From: Deinococcus sp. HSC-46F16
GTDB taxonomy: Bacteria; Deinococcota; Deinococci; Deinococcales; Deinococcaceae
Assembly (NCBI RefSeq): GCF_024171495.1
Contig: NZ_JALJZW010000006.1
Span: 62,001 to 126,000, forward strand
Length of the DNA: 64,000 bases
Direction of reading: 5' to 3'
Below are positions 23,136-36,676 of this stretch, piece after piece. Under the pieces are notes generated by a model. That model had not been told where the DNA came from. It ran no database searches and saw only the letters and a program-made list of their open reading frames with translations. The first letter of the stretch is position 1. The number at the start of each line of letters is the position of its first letter. Made by a program: the position numbers and the translations under genes.

Positions 23136-23624
23136 ATGAGCCTGCTGGGGGGAGTGCTGGGTGCCCTGCTGACCGGCGCGGTGGTGCTGGGGCTGCTGCG
23201 GCTGCGGCCCGCCCCGGCGCGGGTGCTGGGGGTGCTGGGCTGGCCCGCGTGGGTACTCGCCGCGCTGTGGCCGGTGCTGACGTGGAAGTCGGAGCCCTCC
23301 GGGTCCATCGACCCGCTGACCGTCGGCTTCTCGAACCTGTTCCTGATCGTGGGCTTGCTGGTGGGACTGCTGTGTGCCCTGCCCCGGCGCACGCGCTGGC
23401 CGCGCGAGGCCTTCTGGGTCTCGTGGGGCGTGGGATTGCTGGCGGTGGTGGTGCTCTGGCTGGGGACCCTCAGCGTGAATGCCGCCTTCTGGCTGCCGCC
23501 TGAGCAGAGAGTGCGTCTGTTTTCCGGCTTTGTCGGTGGAGTGCTGCTGAGCCTGCTGCCTGCGCTGGCGGTGGCTGAGCTGGTCGGGCGGCGGGAGCGG
23601 AGGGCCGGGGCGGAGGGGGGATAG
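23136..23624 (+). CDS. Four-helix membrane protein of unknown function, 162 aa
   Basis: Not recognised. Hydrophobic segments are LLGGVLGALLTGAVVLGLL, VLGWPAWVLAALWPVL, FSNLFLIVGLLVGLLCAL, WVSWGVGLLAVVVLWLGTL and VGGVLLSLLPALAVAEL, so four or five helices with a short Arg-rich tail. It sits between the iron-binding protein gene and its permease gene, downstream of a hairpin. A helper role in iron uptake is possible by position only. The ATG at 23136 is the natural start of the first helix. Confidence 0.65.
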   Translation: MSLLGGVLGALLTGAVVLGLLRLRPAPARVLGVLGWPAWVLAALWPVLTWKSEPSGSIDPLTVGFSNLFLIVGLLVGLLCALPRRTRWPREAFWVSWGVGLLAVVVLWLGTLSVNAAFWLPPEQRVRLFSGFVGGVLLSLLPALAVAELVGRRERRAGAEGG

Positions 23625-23695
23625 CCAAACCCTCAGCCGGGGCCGGGGGTGTCCTCTTGTCGGGGCGACGCGTGGGGACGCACGAAAGGCTGAGC

Positions 23696-23917
23696 TCAGG
23701 TGAGGATCAGCCGGTAAAGTTTGGCGGCCAACTTCAGGGCAGGGAGCAGCGCGATCAGAACCGCGAGCCACTCGGCCATCCGTTTTGGTGAAACAGCCCT
23801 TTTTCTTCTGGGAGGCTTCCTGTGGTTCAAGAGAGCACCCCCTTTCCGAGCGTCCGTGTTGAAGCCACGGGCGCTCACCTCTTTTGGACGCGTAGCCCTC
23901 TCGGTCCCCATTGTCAT
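23696..23917 (-). CDS. Small basic-then-hydrophobic ORF inside the iron locus, up to 73 aa
   Basis: The minus-strand frame runs from ATG 23917 (or ATG 23911, which has AGGGAG about seven bases upstream) to TGA at 23696-23698. The N-terminal part is strongly basic (HRKPPRRKRAVSPKR); the last 27 residues, beginning at an internal ATG at 23779, form one hydrophobic amphipathic helix (WLAVLIALLPALKLAAKLYR). The surrounding 23.7-24.0 kb is visibly poorer in GC than its neighbours. It resembles small membrane peptides such as type I toxins in layout only. The remainder of the 416-base space between genes (23625-24040) shows a CTCAGCC/GGCTGAG inverted repeat (23632-23638 with 23688-23694) and the permease promoter region. 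Coding status is uncertain. Confidence 0.35.
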   Translation of the reverse strand: MTMGTERATRPKEVSARGFNTDARKGGALLNHRKPPRRKRAVSPKRMAEWLAVLIALLPALKLAAKLYRLILT

Positions 23918-23997
23918 GCTCCCTGTCCGAAGACAGTGCGCGTGGACCGGATGGACCGCACCGGGACGCCTGCCCTCCAATCCCGACCAAGTTGCTC

Positions 23998-24006
23998 TGA
24001 TAAATT
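23998..24006 (+). promoter_or_regulatory. Extended -10 promoter of the iron permease gene
   Basis: TG at 23998-23999, one base, then TAAATT (24001-24006) form an extended -10. The leader to the ATG at 24041 is about 30 bases. It suggests that permease and ATPase are transcribed separately from the binding protein. Confidence 0.4.
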
Positions 24007-24040
24007 GGCGCGGTTGGCCCCTTGCGGCCTGCCCTTTCCC

Positions 24041-25597
24041 ATGACCCTGCGCCGCCGACTGCCCCCCACCCTGGCCCTGCCCGCCCTGCTGACCGCACTG
24101 GGGGTGCTGCTGCCCCTCGCGTACCTCGTGCTGCGGGCCTTCGGGGCTGAGGCGCAGGAATTGCGCGAGATCGTGTTCCGGGTCCGCAATCTGGAACTCT
24201 TGCGCAACACCCTGGGATTGGCACTGGGGGTCCTCGTGACCGGGACAGCGGTGGCGCTGCCGCTCGCCTACCTGGCGGCCCGAACGACCTTCCGGCCGCG
24301 CTGGGTTCTCACGCTCCTGGGAGTGCTGCCGCTGGCGATTCCGGGGTATGTGGGGGCGTACGCGCTGATCGCCGCGAGCGGGCCGGGCGGCACCATCTGG
24401 GCGGCGACCGGCCTGAGCTGGCCGGGGCCGAGCGGGTTCTGGGGGGCGCTGGGGGTGCTGACCCTCTTTACTTTCCCGTACCTCTTCCTGAACCTGCACG
24501 CCGCGCTGCGGGCACAAGACCCCGCGCTGGAGGACGCCGCCCGGCTGCTGGGCCGCACGCCGGGGCAGACCTTTCGGGAGGTCACGCTGCCGCACCTGCG
24601 CCCGGCGTGGCTGTCGGGGGGGCTGCTGGTGACCCTGCATGTGCTGGGTGACTTCGGGGTGACCAGCCTGATGCGCTATCCGACCTTCAGCGCGGCGATC
24701 TACCAGCAGTACACGGCGGCCTACGACCGGGTGTACTCGGCGTGGCTGGCGCTGATGCTGCTCGTGGTGACCGGGCTGACCCTGTGGCTGGAGGCGCGGC
24801 TGATGCGCGGCGTCTTTCTGGCACGGGTGTCGCCGGGGGGAGCGCGGCAGCCCGCCCGCGTGCCCCTGCGCGGCTGGACGCTGCCCGCCTGGGTGTTTAT
24901 CGGGCTGCTGGCGGGCGCCGCGCTCGTCGTGCCGCTGGGCACGGTGGGCTACTGGCTGCGGCTGGAGCAGAACCCCTACGCGCTTGCCGGGCTGTGGGAC
25001 GCGACCCGCTCGGCACTGACGGCGGCGGGGGTGGCGGCGATCACCACCACGGTCCTCGCCTTTCCGCTCGCCTACATCGGCAACCGCTACGCGGGGCGGG
25101 CGGCCCGGGTCACCGAGCGGGTGGCCTACCTGGGGTACGCGACGCCGCCGCTGGCCTTCGCGCTGGCGCTCGTCTTCTTCGTGCTCAGATCGGCGCCGGG
25201 GCTGTACCAGACTTTCGCCCTGCTGATCCTGGCCTACACGCTGCACTTCGTCGCGGAGGCGATCGGCCCCATTCGCACCTCGCTGGCGAGGGCGACGCCC
25301 CGGCTGGAGGAAGCCGCGCGGGTGCTGGGTGCCCGGCCTGCCCGGAGCCTCTGGCAGGTCACCCTGCCCCTGATGCGGCCCGGATTGCTGGCGAGCGCGG
25401 CCTTCGTGTTCCTGAGCGTCCTCAAGGAACTGCCGCTGACCCTGCTGCTGGCCCCCACCGGCTTCGACACCCTGGCCCGCAACGTCTGGACGTACACCGA
25501 GGAAGCGCAGTACGCGGCGGCGGCCCCCTACGCGCTGGTGCTGGCCCTGAGCGGGGCGCTGCTCACCGTGCTGATCCTGAGGAGAGAGAGGACATGA
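24041..25597 (+). CDS. Iron(III) ABC transporter permease, fused two-domain type
   Basis: A 518-residue permease with about twelve helices, made of two homologous halves as in FbpB/FutB/SfuB. Each half carries an EAA loop for ATPase contact: EDAARLLGRTPGQTFREVTL near residue 165 and EEAARVLGARPARSLWQVTL near residue 423. The ATG at 24041 is chosen because the first helix (LALPALLTALGVLLPLAYLV) starts just after it; longer in-frame starts extend into the low-GC spacer. It overlaps the ATPase gene by four bases (ATGA). Confidence 0.9.
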   Translation: MTLRRRLPPTLALPALLTALGVLLPLAYLVLRAFGAEAQELREIVFRVRNLELLRNTLGLALGVLVTGTAVALPLAYLAARTTFRPRWVLTLLGVLPLAIPGYVGAYALIAASGPGGTIWAATGLSWPGPSGFWGALGVLTLFTFPYLFLNLHAALRAQDPALEDAARLLGRTPGQTFREVTLPHLRPAWLSGGLLVTLHVLGDFGVTSLMRYPTFSAAIYQQYTAAYDRVYSAWLALMLLVVTGLTLWLEARLMRGVFLARVSPGGARQPARVPLRGWTLPAWVFIGLLAGAALVVPLGTVGYWLRLEQNPYALAGLWDATRSALTAAGVAAITTTVLAFPLAYIGNRYAGRAARVTERVAYLGYATPPLAFALALVFFVLRSAPGLYQTFALLILAYTLHFVAEAIGPIRTSLARATPRLEEAARVLGARPARSLWQVTLPLMRPGLLASAAFVFLSVLKELPLTLLLAPTGFDTLARNVWTYTEEAQYAAAAPYALVLALSGALLTVLILRRERT

Positions 25598-26727
25598 CCC
25601 ACGCCCCTTCCGGCTTCCGTGCCCGGCTGACCCGCCGGGGAGCGGGCGCGACCCTGACGCCCCCGGCTCCTGCCGCTGCTGCCGCGACCCTGGCCGACCC
25701 CGCCGCGCCGCTGCTGGAGATCGCGGCCCTGACCAAAAGTTACGCGCCGGGCCTGCCCCCCGTGCTGGAGGCGCTGGACCTGCGGGTGGTGCCCGGCGAG
25801 CTGATCACGCTGCTGGGGCCATCGGGCTGCGGCAAGACGACCACCCTGCGGCTGATCGCGGGGCTGGAGACGCCCGACAGCGGCAGCATCCGCATCGCGG
25901 GCCGCGAGATGACCGCCCCGCCCGTGCCCCCGGAGCGGCGCGGCGTCGGCCTGGTGTTTCAGGACTACGCCCTCTTCCCGCACCTCACCGTATTGGGGAA
26001 TGTGCTGTTCGGCCTGTCCGGGTTGCCCCGTGCCGAGCGGTTGGCCCGCGCCCGTGAGACGCTCGCGCTCGTCGGCCTGACCGTCTTCGAGGGCCGCTAC
26101 CCGCATCAACTCTCGGGCGGGCAGCAGCAGCGGGTGGCGCTGGCCCGTGCGCTGGCGCCCCGGCCCGCGCTGCTGCTGCTGGACGAGCCCTTCTCCAACC
26201 TCGACGCCCAACTGCGCCACTCCACCCGGCAGGAGGTCCGCGCCATCCTGCGCCAGAGCGGGACCACCGCCATCCTGGTGACCCACGACCAGGAGGAAGC
26301 GCTGGCCTTTTCCGACCGCCTCGTCGTGATGCGGGCGGGCAAGGTGGAACAGATCGGCCCCCCGCACGAGGTCTATGCCCACCCGCGCACCGCGTTTGTC
26401 GCCAACTTCCTGGGGCGCAGCAACCTGCTGTCGGGTACTGCCAACGGCCATCTGGCCCGCACCGCCCTGGGCGACCTGCCGCTGGAGGAATCCGCGCAGG
26501 GAGCGGTCCTCGTGAGCGTGCGCCCGGAGCATCTGGCCTTCGCGCGGCCCGGCGAGGACGGCACCCCGGTTACCATCGTGGCCCGCGAGTACAAGGGGCA
26601 TGACGTGACCTACGCAGTGCGGCTGGGCGGCCAGGAATTGCTCGTCCACACCTCGGGCCAGGAGGTCTGGCCGGAGGGCGAGGAAGTCCGCGTGCGCGTG
26701 ACCTGTCCGGCGCGGGCGGTGCAGTAG
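25594..26727 (+). CDS. Iron(III) ABC transporter ATP-binding protein
   Basis: A 377-residue ATPase that energises the permease. An unusual Ala/Pro-rich N-terminal extension of about 37 residues precedes the standard domain. Walker A is GPSGCGKTT near residue 75, the Q-loop is [11 protein letters not shown], the signature is [15 protein letters not shown], Walker B is [12 protein letters not shown] and the H-loop is VTHDQEEAL. The C-terminal ~110 residues ([11 protein letters not shown]) form the regulatory TOBE-type domain of the CUT1/Fbp group. The ATG is fixed by the ATGA overlap with the permease gene. Confidence 0.93.
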   Translation: MTHAPSGFRARLTRRGAGATLTPPAPAAAAATLADPAAPLLEIAALTKSYAPGLPPVLEALDLRVVPGELITLLGPSGCGKTTTLRLIAGLETPDSGSIRIAGREMTAPPVPPERRGVGLVFQDYALFPHLTVLGNVLFGLSGLPRAERLARARETLALVGLTVFEGRYPHQLSGGQQQRVALARALAPRPALLLLDEPFSNLDAQLRHSTRQEVRAILRQSGTTAILVTHDQEEALAFSDRLVVMRAGKVEQIGPPHEVYAHPRTAFVANFLGRSNLLSGTANGHLARTALGDLPLEESAQGAVLVSVRPEHLAFARPGEDGTPVTIVAREYKGHDVTYAVRLGGQELLVHTSGQEVWPEGEEVRVRVTCPARAVQ

Positions 26728-26784
26728 CCCCCGAGGAAGAGCGGCGTCCCCACTGTAGGCAAACGTACCAGCCCCCTGTCATTC

Positions 26785-26800
26785 CTGAGTCCATACTCAG
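26785..26800. promoter_or_regulatory. Palindromic operator over the TetR gene promoter
   Basis: CTGAGT (26785-26790) and ACTCAG (26795-26800) form a perfect inverted repeat with a four-base centre. It overlaps the leaderless -10 CATACT (26792-26797), seven bases before the ATG at 26805, so bound repressor would block its own promoter. Confidence 0.6.
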
Positions 26801-26804
26801 TTAC

Positions 26805-27428
26805 ATGGCCCGGCCCCGGAGTGTCTCGGACGAACAGATTGTGGAAGCGGCCCGCGCCGTTTTTCTGGAGCGCGGCGTGGGGGCGACCACCGCCGAAATC
26901 GCGCGGCGGGCGGGCGTCGCGGAAGGCACGCTCTTTACCCGCTACGCGACCAAGGCCGACCTGTTCGAGGCGGCGGTGGGCCTGCGCGACGTGGCCCCCT
27001 GGCGCGACGGCCTGCCGGGCCGGGTGGGGACGGGCGAGGTGCGCGGGCATCTGGAACACGTCGCCCGGCGCGTGCTGGAGGACGCGGCGCGGGTGGTGCC
27101 CCGCCTCACGCTGATGCTCTCGCAGGGGCACGCCCCCGATCACAACCCGCTGCTGCGCCGAATCGGGGACCCGCTGCGCCGGGACCTGGAGGCCCTGGCC
27201 GCCTACCTCCGTGCGGAGATGGGCCTGGGCCGCGTGCGCCCGCAGGACCCGGAGATCGCCGCCCTCGCGCTGCTGGGGGCGCTGACCCAGCATGTCCACC
27301 GCGAGCTGCTCGCCGGGGCAGAGGGGGAGGACGCCCCCCCGTGCCCTGCGCCCCACTTCACGCCTGCGGACCCCGACCGCTTCGTCTCCGCGCTGCTCGA
27401 CCTGTTGTGGCCCGGCCTCGCGCCCTGA
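26805..27428 (+). CDS. TetR-family repressor of the adjacent efflux genes
   Basis: A 207-residue repressor. The N-terminal helix-turn-helix is clear: [20 protein letters not shown] then [20 protein letters not shown] (residues about 14-52). The rest is an all-helical ligand-binding domain with variable sequence, as usual. It lies directly upstream of and in the same direction as the RND adaptor and pump genes, the common layout for a local drug-sensing repressor. The palindrome over its -10 suggests autoregulation, and read-through would bring the efflux genes under the same control (inference). Confidence 0.9.
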   Translation: MARPRSVSDEQIVEAARAVFLERGVGATTAEIARRAGVAEGTLFTRYATKADLFEAAVGLRDVAPWRDGLPGRVGTGEVRGHLEHVARRVLEDAARVVPRLTLMLSQGHAPDHNPLLRRIGDPLRRDLEALAAYLRAEMGLGRVRPQDPEIAALALLGALTQHVHRELLAGAEGEDAPPCPAPHFTPADPDRFVSALLDLLWPGLAP

Positions 27429-27467
27429 CCGCTCCTCACTCCTTGCCCTTCCTCGGAGGTTTCCCCT

Positions 27468-27518
27468 ATGCCCCATCCCCAGCCCCCCGTCCCCTCGTTT
27501 CCCCGGTGGTTCGCGTGA
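27468..27518 (+). CDS. Proline-rich 16-codon leader ORF coupled to the RND adaptor gene
   Basis: ATG at 27468 has GGAGG at 27455-27459, eight bases upstream, the best Shine-Dalgarno in this interval. It encodes [16 protein letters not shown] (five prolines including a PP pair) and stops at TGA 27516-27518, which overlaps the GTG start of the adaptor gene at 27515 as GTGA. The adaptor GTG itself has no Shine-Dalgarno of its own, so ribosomes finishing the leader could restart there. Slow translation at the prolines could tune efflux expression. The reading frame, the ribosome-binding site and the overlap are seen; the regulatory role is inferred. Confidence 0.5.
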   Translation: MPHPQPPVPSFPRWFA

Positions 27519-28743
27519 ACCGCGCCCTGTTGCCCCTGACCCTCCTGCTCGCGCTGACGGCCTGCTCGCCTGAGGGGGGAGGGGGAGAGGAGACGGCCAC
27601 CCGCCTCTCCACCCCGCCGCCCAAGACGACTGCGCTCGCCGTGCGGACGGTGCGGGCCGAGGAGGGCGAGTTGACGGTGCCCCGCACCGTGGCCGCGACG
27701 CTGGAGGCGGGCCGCGACAGCAACGTGGCGGCGCAGGCGGGCGGCACGGTGGTCCGCGTGCTGGTGGGGGAAGGCGAGCGGGTGGCGAACGGGCAGGGCG
27801 TGGTGCAACTCGATGACACAGCGGCGCAGCAGGCGTTGACCTCGGCGCGGCTGGGGTTGCAGCAGGCCGAACTCAGCCTGCGGCAGGCGCGGGAGGCGGT
27901 GGAGGCAGCCCGGCCTGCGCTGGAAGCCGGGGTCCGCGCCGCCGAACTGGGCCTGCGCCGTGCCCGTCAGGAGGCGCAGGACGCCCAGGACCGCTACGAC
28001 GACGACCAGATCAGCGAAGCCCAACTCCTCGCGGCCCAGGCCGGGCAGGCGCAGGCCGAGAGTGCGCTCGCGCAGGCCCGCAACGCCTTGGCGCAAAACG
28101 GGCGGGCGGGAGCAGGGAGCCCAGAGGCCCTCGAACTCAGCGTGCAGAGCGCCCGCGCCGGGGTCACCCAGGCCGAAACCGCGCAGGCCCGCACGGTCGT
28201 CCGTGCCCCCTTCGCGGGGGTCGTGGTGTCGGTCGCGGCCGAGGTGGGCGAGGCGGTGGGGCAGGGCAGCCCGGTCTTCCGGCTGGTGGAGGCCGGGAAC
28301 GTCGAGGCCCGCTTCAACGTGACCCCGGCGGACGCGGCGGCCCTCGCACCTGGCACCCGGCTGAACCTCGACGCGGGCGGGCAGACCTACGTGGCCGTCG
28401 TGAACGAGGTCAGCGGGGTGGCGGGGGGTGACCGCCTCGTGCCCGTGACCGCGCGGGTGGAAGGCGGGGCCGACCTGCCGGTGGGCGGCGCGGCGCAGGT
28501 GCGCTACCGGGCGACGGTGGGCGGCGGCGTCCTCGTGCCCTCGTCGGCCCTGAGCGTGGAGGGCGGCGAGAGTGCGGTTTACGTCGTGGAGGGCGGCGTC
28601 GCGCGGCGCGTGCCTGTCCGGGTGGATGCCGAGGCGCGGGGGCAGGTCGCCGTGCGTGGGTTGGACGCCGGGGCGCGGGTGGTCACGCCCGTGCCCGGCA
28701 GCCTTCAGGATGGGGCGCGGGTGCGGGTCGCCGGAGGGAAGTC

Positions 28744-28747
<4 letters not shown>
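27515..28747 (+). CDS. RND efflux periplasmic adaptor (membrane fusion lipoprotein)
   Basis: A 410-residue adaptor. The N-terminus [20 protein letters not shown] is a lipoprotein signal with lipobox LTAC, anchoring it to a membrane. A biotinyl-lipoyl half-motif ([20 protein letters not shown]) near residue 75, a long Ala/Gln-rich coiled-coil hairpin (residues about 100-210), the second half-motif ([20 protein letters not shown]) near residue 230 and a beta-barrel follow, in the usual order. The GTG at 27515 is chosen because it directly begins the signal peptide and overlaps the leader ORF. It overlaps the pump gene by four bases. No outer-membrane channel gene is nearby. Confidence 0.9.
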
Positions 28748-32163
<3,416 letters not shown>

Positions 32164-32179
32164 GCGCGGGGCAGGGGAG

Positions 32180-32215
32180 GGGGTGGAGGGGAAACAGGAG
32201 CCCTCCGCCCCTTTT
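32180..32215 (+). terminator. Intrinsic terminator of the efflux operon
   Basis: GGGGTGGAGGG (32180-32190) pairs with CCCTCCGCCCC (32201-32211) and TTTT follows immediately. Confidence 0.85.
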
Positions 32216-32253
32216 CCTATGGCTTGGTCAAGACCCGCTCACGGGGGGACTCC

Positions 32254-32259
32254 TACAAT
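32254..32259 (+). promoter_or_regulatory. -10 element TACAAT of the YpfJ-type gene
   Basis: TACAAT lies about 80 bases before the ATG at 32341. The leader contains a GGCCCG/CGGGCC hairpin and ends in a GAAGGAGG Shine-Dalgarno. Confidence 0.45.
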
Positions 32260-32340
32260 GCCCCCTGAGCCACGAAGGAGCCGAGGACGGCCCGCATCCG
32301 GGCCGCGCTGGGGCAGCGGGCGCAGCGAAGGAGGCTGGAC

Positions 32341-33204
<864 letters not shown>

Positions 33205-33212
33205 CAGAGGCC

Positions 33213-33914
33213 ATGCCGCGCCCCCGACTTGCCCCCCCGTGGACGGTCGGGGGCGTTCCGGTGCAACTGCGCCGCAGCGCCCGCCGCCGCACGCTGGCCT
33301 TGCAGGTCCGCCCCGGCGAGGTCGTGCTGCACGCGCCCGCCCGCACACCGAAGGAAACGCTCTCCGCCTTCGTGGAGTCCCGCCGCGAGTGGGCCGAGCG
33401 GCATCTGCGGACCTTCGCGGCGCGTCAGTCCCCCCCGGCACCGTGGCAGGACGGCTCCCCCTACCCCTTCCTGGGCGAGACGCTGACCCTGCGGCTGGTG
33501 CCCGGTTTGCGTCAGGCGGAGCGGCTGGGCGACGAGTTGCGTCTGCCAGCCGGTCCGGACCTTGCCGCGAGCCTGGAGGGGTGGAGTCGCGCCGCTGCCC
33601 TTCCCCTCTTCCGCGCCTGGGTGGAGGAATACGCGGAGGCGTTGGGGGCCAGGGACCGGCTCGGACGGGTGGCCCTGAGCGGTGCCCGCACCCGCTGGGG
33701 CAGTTGCACCTCGCGCGGCGACATCCGGCTGCACTGGGCGCTCAGCCGCGCTCCCCAGGAAGTCGCCCGCTACGTCGCCCTGCACGAGGCCGCGCACCTG
33801 CTGGAACTCAACCACTCGCCCCGCTACTGGGCGCATGTCGCCTGCCGGATGCCCGAGCATGCCCAGTGGCGGCGCTGGCTGCGCGAGCAGGGGCATACAT
33901 TGTTGCCCTCCTGA
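33213..33914 (+). CDS. YgjP-like M48-type metal-dependent hydrolase
   Basis: A 233-residue protein of the YgjP family (formerly DUF45). ARTRWGSCTSRGDIRLHWAL near residue 155 and the zinc-binding HEAAHLLELNHSPRYW near residue 193 are diagnostic. No signal peptide is visible, so it should be cytoplasmic. The start at ATG 33213 has AGAGG just upstream and lies nine bases after the previous stop, so it is probably co-transcribed with the YpfJ-type gene. A strong hairpin follows it. Confidence 0.88.
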   Translation: MPRPRLAPPWTVGGVPVQLRRSARRRTLALQVRPGEVVLHAPARTPKETLSAFVESRREWAERHLRTFAARQSPPAPWQDGSPYPFLGETLTLRLVPGLRQAERLGDELRLPAGPDLAASLEGWSRAAALPLFRAWVEEYAEALGARDRLGRVALSGARTRWGSCTSRGDIRLHWALSRAPQEVARYVALHEAAHLLELNHSPRYWAHVACRMPEHAQWRRWLREQGHTLLPS

Positions 33915-33927
33915 ACAGCACGGCAAA

Positions 33928-33955
33928 GCCGCCGACCTGAGCAAGTCGGCGGCTC
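33928..33955. terminator. Hairpin between convergent genes
   Basis: AGCCGCCGAC (33928-33937) pairs perfectly with GTCGGCGGCT (33946-33955). There is no T-run; it separates the YgjP-like gene from the convergent proline-rich gene. Confidence 0.6.
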
Positions 33956-33966
33956 GGATGTCGGCT

Positions 33967-34179
33967 TCACATCGCAGGCATCGGTGTCGGGCTGGGCAGC
34001 CCCGGCGTGTCCGGATTGCCTGTCGGGTCCGGCTCGGGCATCCCCGGCAGGTCCGGGTTCATGGGGGGATCCATGATCGGACCGGTGTCGTCGCCGCCGG
34101 GCATCCGCTCGGGCAGGGGCGCAGGGGTGTCGGTGGGTTCGGTGGCGGGCATGGGCGGTCGGTCGTAGGGTCCGGTCAT
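33967..34179 (-). CDS. Proline-rich disordered small protein, 70 aa
   Basis: About a third of the 70 residues are Pro, with recurring Asp, Gly, Met and Thr (for example [20 protein letters not shown]). There is no signal peptide or hydrophobic segment. The ATG at 34179 has a very good AGGAGGT Shine-Dalgarno, and CAGACT (34209-34214, minus strand) is a possible -10. The Shine-Dalgarno makes real translation likely. It is divergent from the dynamin-like GTPase gene. Function unknown. Confidence 0.65.
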   Translation of the reverse strand: MTGPYDRPPMPATEPTDTPAPLPERMPGGDDTGPIMDPPMNPDLPGMPEPDPTGNPDTPGLPSPTPMPAM

Positions 34180-34246
34180 GGGGGCTACCTCCTGTGGGAA
34201 TTGCCCCCAGTCTGCCCACCCCAGAGGAGGACCGCGCCCGAGGGGG

Positions 34247-34262
34247 GTGAAGGGAGCTTCAC
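34247..34262. promoter_or_regulatory. Inverted repeat in the dynamin-gene upstream region
   Basis: GTGAAG (34247-34252) and CTTCAC (34257-34262) flank GGAG, between the divergent proline-rich and dynamin-like genes. It could be an operator. Confidence 0.3.
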
Positions 34263-34315
34263 CTGGGGGCCATGACCTACAGGATTTCGCAAGACCCGCG
34301 CCCTGCGGCGGCGGG

Positions 34316-34321
34316 TACCCT
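34316..34321 (+). promoter_or_regulatory. Leaderless -10 element TACCCT of the dynamin-like gene
   Basis: TACCCT ends six bases before the ATG at 34328. Confidence 0.6.
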
Positions 34322-34327
34322 GACGCC

Positions 34328-36022
<1,695 letters not shown>

Positions 36023-36029
36023 GGGGCGT

Positions 36030-36058
36030 TTGACAAGGCCGGGGCCATCGTCTACCCT
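36030..36058 (+). promoter_or_regulatory. Consensus promoter of the tRNA-Thr gene
   Basis: TTGACA (36030-36035) and TACCCT (36053-36058) are exactly 17 bases apart, with transcription expected to begin near 36065. Confidence 0.8.
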
Positions 36059-36081
36059 TGTGCGTGCAGCATTTTTGCCGC

Positions 36082-36156
<75 letters not shown>

Positions 36157-36162
36157 GAGAGA

Positions 36163-36188
36163 AGTCCCGCCTTGGTGCGGGGCTTTTT
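36163..36188 (+). terminator. Intrinsic terminator of the tRNA-Thr gene
   Basis: AAGTCCCGC pairs with GCGGGGCTT around CTTGGT, followed by a run of five T. Confidence 0.85.
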
Positions 36189-36220
36189 GTTGATCTCCGC
36201 ATTCCTCCGCTCCGGTGGGC

Positions 36221-36226
36221 TAGACT
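36221..36226 (+). promoter_or_regulatory. -10 element TAGACT upstream of rpoZ
   Basis: TAGACT lies about 97 bases before the rpoZ ATG, giving a structured GC-rich leader. Confidence 0.45.
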
Positions 36227-36322
36227 GAGCGGCTGAGTGACGCCAGCCCACCAGGGGCAGGCCGGATGCCCGGCTCCTCCCGCCCCCACCAGGGCGGAGG
36301 CCGGATGAAAGGGGTTTTCCAC

Positions 36323-36622
36323 ATGGCCGAGCAAGATATCGACAAGCTTCTTTCCCTCACCGACAGCAAGTACCGCCTGTCGGTCGTGACCGCTAAGCGG
36401 GCGCTGCAACTGCGCTCCGGGGCGCCCAGCGTCGTCTCGAACGAGCAGCGGGCACGCACCCGTAACCTCGTCACGCTCGCCATGCGCGAACTCGCCACCG
36501 GCAAGCTCACGGTGGGCACCGAGCTGATGGACGAGTCCCGCTTCCACCAGGATTACGTGCGCCAGCGGCAGGCCCAGCTTCAGGCCCAGCTCAACGCCGA
36601 GCGCGAGCGCGAACGCGACTGA
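36323..36622 (+). CDS. rpoZ: DNA-directed RNA polymerase omega subunit
   Basis: A 99-residue protein matching omega in length and layout. MAEQDIDKLLSLTDSKYRLS is the N-terminal core, VVTAKRALQLRSG the helix that clamps the beta-prime C-terminus, and TLAMRELATGKLTVG the following conserved turn. Omega promotes assembly and stability of RNA polymerase. The ATG at 36323 is preferred over in-frame ATGs at 36266 and 36305 because family similarity begins here. A very strong hairpin follows the gene. Confidence 0.92.
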   Translation: MAEQDIDKLLSLTDSKYRLSVVTAKRALQLRSGAPSVVSNEQRARTRNLVTLAMRELATGKLTVGTELMDESRFHQDYVRQRQAQLQAQLNAERERERD

Positions 36623-36628
36623 ACCGGA

Positions 36629-36673
36629 CCAACGCGAGGGACCCCGCCAGCCGTGCGGGGTCCCTCGCGTTGG
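36629..36673. terminator. Perfect 19-bp hairpin after rpoZ
   Basis: CCAACGCGAGGGACCCCGC (36629-36647) is fully complementary to 36655-36673 around the loop CAGCCGT. It has no T-run and lies between the convergent rpoZ and amidase genes, so it probably ends both. Confidence 0.8.
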
Positions 36674-36676
36674 GGC

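Noticed and set aside
23696..23779. Stand-alone 27-residue peptide MAEWLAVLIALLPALKLAAK and on
   Set aside because: Its ATG has no Shine-Dalgarno or -10 close by; the longer frame starting at 23911 or 23917 is better supported, so it is reported within that feature.
22179..24224. A 681-residue minus-strand frame over the iron-binding protein gene
   Set aside because: It spans several genes and a hairpin and has the composition of a mirror frame; the plus-strand iron-binding protein explains the region.
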